Shown here: positions 61,261 to 64,000 of the stretch, piece by piece | Layout of the letters: each line of letters begins with the position of its first letter | Position numbering within the stretch: the first letter of the stretch is position 1 | Source: UBA1447 sp964627535 | GTDB taxonomy: Bacteria > Bacillota > Clostridia > Oscillospirales > Acutalibacteraceae | Reading direction: 5' to 3' | DNA: 64,000 nt | Assembly: GCA_964627535.1 (NCBI GenBank) | Contig: CAZVJW010000015.1 | Span: 1-64,000, forward strand | Notes under the pieces: model-generated | What the model saw: only the letters and a program-made list of their open reading frames with translations | Databases searched by the model: none | What the model was told of the DNA's origin: nothing | Position numbers and translations under genes: made by a program

Positions 61261-62865
61261 TCAATTTTCAATCAAACCTTTTTGCCCGGGCTCAAGGATA
61301 CGCTCACCCTTTGAAAGAATATATTGCGCGGCTTTAATTATTATAGGATTTTTAATAAAAAAACTAACACCCGTTGAAAGATAGTCTGTCATATCTTTTA
61401 TGCTCGGACTGCTGCTTGAAATAATTTTCACATCATTCCCCAAAAAAACAAAACGGATTCGCCTTTGTGAAACCGCCTCAAGCGGGCGCACCCAAACGCA
61501 CAGAGTATTCTCATTCTCCCACGCGGCCGAACTGCTTGCGGTAAAATCAAAGCCGGCTAATTTAATTTTGCTTCGCCGGGCAGTTCCGTCCATTCCGCAC
61601 AATATTACATTTTCTTCATTTCCCTCGCACCAGCTCATCGAGCACTCATTGTTACCGAATTCAAACTTGATTCCGTTCATATTTCCGCCCTTTTTGATTG
61701 ACATATATATAACCGGAAATGTCAGCATTCCCAACGGATATCCGGTTATATTTAGCAGACGGTTCTTTTTTATTGTTATAATATTATTTGATATTCTTTC
61801 TTCGAGTCCGCTCCTGCCTGAAGCGGCAAGCTCTTTCAACGGCCGCAGCGCAGGTTTCCCTCCGCTCCGATTCTCATCGCTACTCCCGGAGCCTTCATCA
61901 AGAAAAAGGTCGGAAAGATGCCGCCAAATGCACTCCCTTGATTTTTCCTCGTTAATTTCGCTTGCTGTCGTAATTATTGAGGCGTTATATTCATTAAGCA
62001 CCTTGCCGCTCTGTGAAAACATCCCGTCTGCGCGGTAAGAATTCGGGAAAGGGCTCATCCAAAAACAGTAACCGTAGCCGCATGTGGAGGAAAGATCAGC
62101 ATATTGAGGGTTTTCAACCTGTTTTTTTACAGCTTCCCTCGCCCAGTTTTCAGGCACAACCCGGTTCCCGTTAAAAATGCCGCCCTGCTGAAAACACAGT
62201 GTGAATTTGGCAAGCTCCTCGGTGGTTAAATAAAGTCCCCACCCGCCTGCCTCAATTCCGTTACCGTCTTTTTCCCAAAACGGAATCCTTCCGAACCCGA
62301 GAGGCTCATATAGCCGCGGTGTTAAGTATTCTGTCATTGACATACCGGTTACTCTCGCTATTATTGCAGAAAGCATGTATGTATTTTCGCTGATATATCT
62401 CCAGGATTCGCCGGGAGAAAATGCCCATTTCGCCTTAAAGAAGTCCTTAATCCAACGGTTTTTTGATTTGTCGGCCAAAAGGCTTACATCCTTGCCGGCA
62501 GTCATTGTAATCAGATGAAAAACCGTCAGCTTTTCAAGATTTTCATCTCTTTTTTTCGGTTTAAAATCAGGGAAGATTTCCAAAACTTTTGTGTTAAGCG
62601 AAATCAATCCTTCCTCGACAGCAAAACCCACAGCGGCTGATGTAACGCTTTTACTGCCCGAATACATATTATGCGGAATATCCGCATCGTAAGGCGCAGC
62701 CCAGCTTTCGAAAGCAACTTTACCGTGGCGTAAAATCATAATGCTGTGCGTTTCAATGCCGCTGTTTTGAAAATCTTCAATAAGTTCGGCAATGGCTTTG
62801 GACGAAACACCGGCATCCTCCGGGCAATTAGCCCTTTCAAGCGAATATTTTTCGTTAATCGCCAT
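61261..62865 (-). CDS. Beta-lactamase-fold serine hydrolase, copy 3
   Basis: The 534-aa paralog has YSGSKSVTSAAVG (S69, K72), ITMTAGKDVS and YISENTYML. The C-terminal domain reads MSWCEGNEEN, CGMDGTARRS and WVRPLEAVSQRRIRF. The gap to the fourth hydrolase is 46 nt and to the YhhN start 40 nt, consistent with one transcript entering from beyond the right edge. Confidence 0.85.
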   Translation of the reverse strand: MAINEKYSLERANCPEDAGVSSKAIAELIEDFQNSGIETHSIMILRHGKVAFESWAAPYDADIPHNMYSGSKSVTSAAVGFAVEEGLISLNTKVLEIFPDFKPKKRDENLEKLTVFHLITMTAGKDVSLLADKSKNRWIKDFFKAKWAFSPGESWRYISENTYMLSAIIARVTGMSMTEYLTPRLYEPLGFGRIPFWEKDGNGIEAGGWGLYLTTEELAKFTLCFQQGGIFNGNRVVPENWAREAVKKQVENPQYADLSSTCGYGYCFWMSPFPNSYRADGMFSQSGKVLNEYNASIITTASEINEEKSRECIWRHLSDLFLDEGSGSSDENRSGGKPALRPLKELAASGRSGLEERISNNIITIKKNRLLNITGYPLGMLTFPVIYMSIKKGGNMNGIKFEFGNNECSMSWCEGNEENVILCGMDGTARRSKIKLAGFDFTASSSAAWENENTLCVWVRPLEAVSQRRIRFVFLGNDVKIISSSSPSIKDMTDYLSTGVSFFIKNPIIIKAAQYILSKGERILEPGQKGLIEN

Positions 62866-62911
62866 AATAAAACCTCGATTAAGTTAATTTTATTTCAGTC
62901 CCCGGTTTGCG

Positions 62912-64000
62912 CTATTTATCAATTTTTCCCCTGTGCTTGGGTTCGATAATATGATCAGCCTTTGACAAGATGAACCGGGCGGCTTTTACAACAGGCTCCG
63001 GTTTTACAAAAAAACCGACAAATCCGGAAAGGTAATCCATCGTGCTTTTCGCATCCGGCAAGCTGAGCGGAATTACCGTGACTTTATCGCCGCTGAAAAC
63101 AAATTTCAGCTGTCTTTCCCCAACCGACTCCAGCGGGCGCATACACACGCAAAGAGTATTCTCGTTTTCCCAAGACGCGGTGCTGCTTGCGGTAAAATTG
63201 AATTGAGACATTCTGATTTTGCTTTTTCTTGGCTTACCGTCCATTCCGCATGATATGGTATTCTTAAAGAGTTCCTCTCTCCATGTCATTTCACACACAT
63301 TCCCGTTAAACTTAAACCTTACCTCTTCAATGCTTCCCAACTTTTCGAAATTCAATTGAAATACAGCTGATGTCAGCATGCTGACCGGCAGCCCGATTTT
63401 CTTTAAAAGTAAATTCTTGTTTATCTTTAGAACTTTTCCTTCGATTTTTTTCTCTAACCTGCTGTGCGGCAGCGCCGGCAAGTTTGACATAGCTTTAAGT
63501 GCAAGTTTGTCTTTCAGCGTGTCATCATCGACGGGCTTTGCCTTCTCTTCACAGAAAATTCCGGGGAAATGCCTCCAAACGCAGTCCCTCGCTTTTTCCT
63601 CAAAGATTTCACTCGCGGTCATGACAAAACAGGCATCATATTTTTCAAATACCATTCCAAACTGCGAAAATAAACCGTCTGCCCGGTATGAATCCGGCAC
63701 CGGATTTCGCCAAAAACCGTAACCGTAACCCGATGTCGAAGCAAGTTCCGAATACTGAAGATTTTCAACCTGCTTTTTTACGGATTCCTTTACCCAATTT
63801 ACCGGAATAACCTGTTTTCCGTTGAAAACGCCGCCCTGCTGATAACACAAAGTAAATTTTGCAAGTTCCTCCGTCGTCAAATACAACCCCCAGCCCCCGG
63901 CTTCAATGCCATATCCGTCCTTTTCCCAGAATGGCATCCTTGCATAACCTAATGGCTCAAAAAGGCGCGGCGCAAGATATTCTGACACAGATATACCTGT
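62912..64000 (-). CDS. Beta-lactamase-fold serine hydrolase, copy 4 (partial, N-terminus beyond the window)
   Basis: The C-terminal 362 residues are visible, running open through the right edge. The sequence TGISVSEYLAPRLFEPLGY at the edge matches residues near 165 of the other copies, so about 165 N-terminal residues, including the S-x-x-K motif, lie outside. The C-terminal domain is present (MTWREELFKN, CGMDGKPRKS, CMRPLESVGERQLKF). An internal Met at 63988 is not the start. Confidence 0.85.
   Translation of the reverse strand, partial: TGISVSEYLAPRLFEPLGYARMPFWEKDGYGIEAGGWGLYLTTEELAKFTLCYQQGGVFNGKQVIPVNWVKESVKKQVENLQYSELASTSGYGYGFWRNPVPDSYRADGLFSQFGMVFEKYDACFVMTASEIFEEKARDCVWRHFPGIFCEEKAKPVDDDTLKDKLALKAMSNLPALPHSRLEKKIEGKVLKINKNLLLKKIGLPVSMLTSAVFQLNFEKLGSIEEVRFKFNGNVCEMTWREELFKNTISCGMDGKPRKSKIRMSQFNFTASSTASWENENTLCVCMRPLESVGERQLKFVFSGDKVTVIPLSLPDAKSTMDYLSGFVGFFVKPEPVVKAARFILSKADHIIEPKHRGKIDK

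Overview
The window looks like chromosomal DNA of an anaerobic Firmicute of the class Clostridia, probably an Oscillospirales/Ruminococcaceae-type lineage. The grounds are the nifS-thiI-cinA gene order, class B sortases, a SpoIID-family protein, strong GGAGG ribosome sites with many TTG/GTG starts, consensus sigma-A promoters with 17-bp spacers, and moderate-to-low GC that by eye falls further inside the radical SAM arrays. No rRNA, tRNA, CRISPR or phage genes were seen.

Layout. (1) 157-10095, plus strand: a housekeeping/envelope operon with cysteine desulfurase, ThiI, CinA, two paralogous class B sortases with very long cytoplasmic N-termini, and a membrane protein that joins a degenerate CinA-like region to an external SpoIID domain. 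(2) 10104-11923: an IS1182-family insertion sequence. (3) 11938-16829, minus strand: a sugar operon with two Gfo/Idh/MocA oxidoreductases and three sugar-isomerase-type TIM barrels, with two TTGACCG boxes at its promoter. (4) 17068-31896: nine tandem paralogs (about 490 aa) of a cobalamin-binding-type radical SAM family. Eight are on the minus strand; one inverted copy carries a frameshift. (5) 32052-47680: one plus-strand operon with a family 2 glycosyltransferase, six tandem paralogs (about 640 aa) of a second cobalamin-binding-type radical SAM family, and two polytopic membrane proteins. (6) 47723-51132, minus strand: sugar aminotransferase, polyprenyl-phosphate glycosyltransferase and a third kind of radical SAM protein. 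(7) 51479-56180, plus strand: nucleotide-sugar operon with two SDR enzymes, a nucleotidyltransferase/heptose-phosphatase fusion, a heptose-phosphate kinase-like GHMP kinase and a cupin. (8) 56381-64000, minus strand: a duplicated module of two serine hydrolases plus one YhhN (lysoplasmalogenase-like) membrane protein, running off the right edge.

The standout is the concentration of sixteen radical SAM genes, fifteen of them in two tandem paralog arrays, beside glycosyltransferases, GT-C-like membrane proteins and a GDP-heptose-type pathway. My best inference is a locus for making and variably tailoring an unusual surface glycan or glycolipid. The substrates and reactions of the arrays cannot be read from the sequence. 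A family of about 102-bp palindromic repeats (four copies, two subtypes, one carrying a nested palindrome) lies at the edges of these units, three of the four beside array promoters. The CinA-like/SpoIID fusion is a second, independent oddity.
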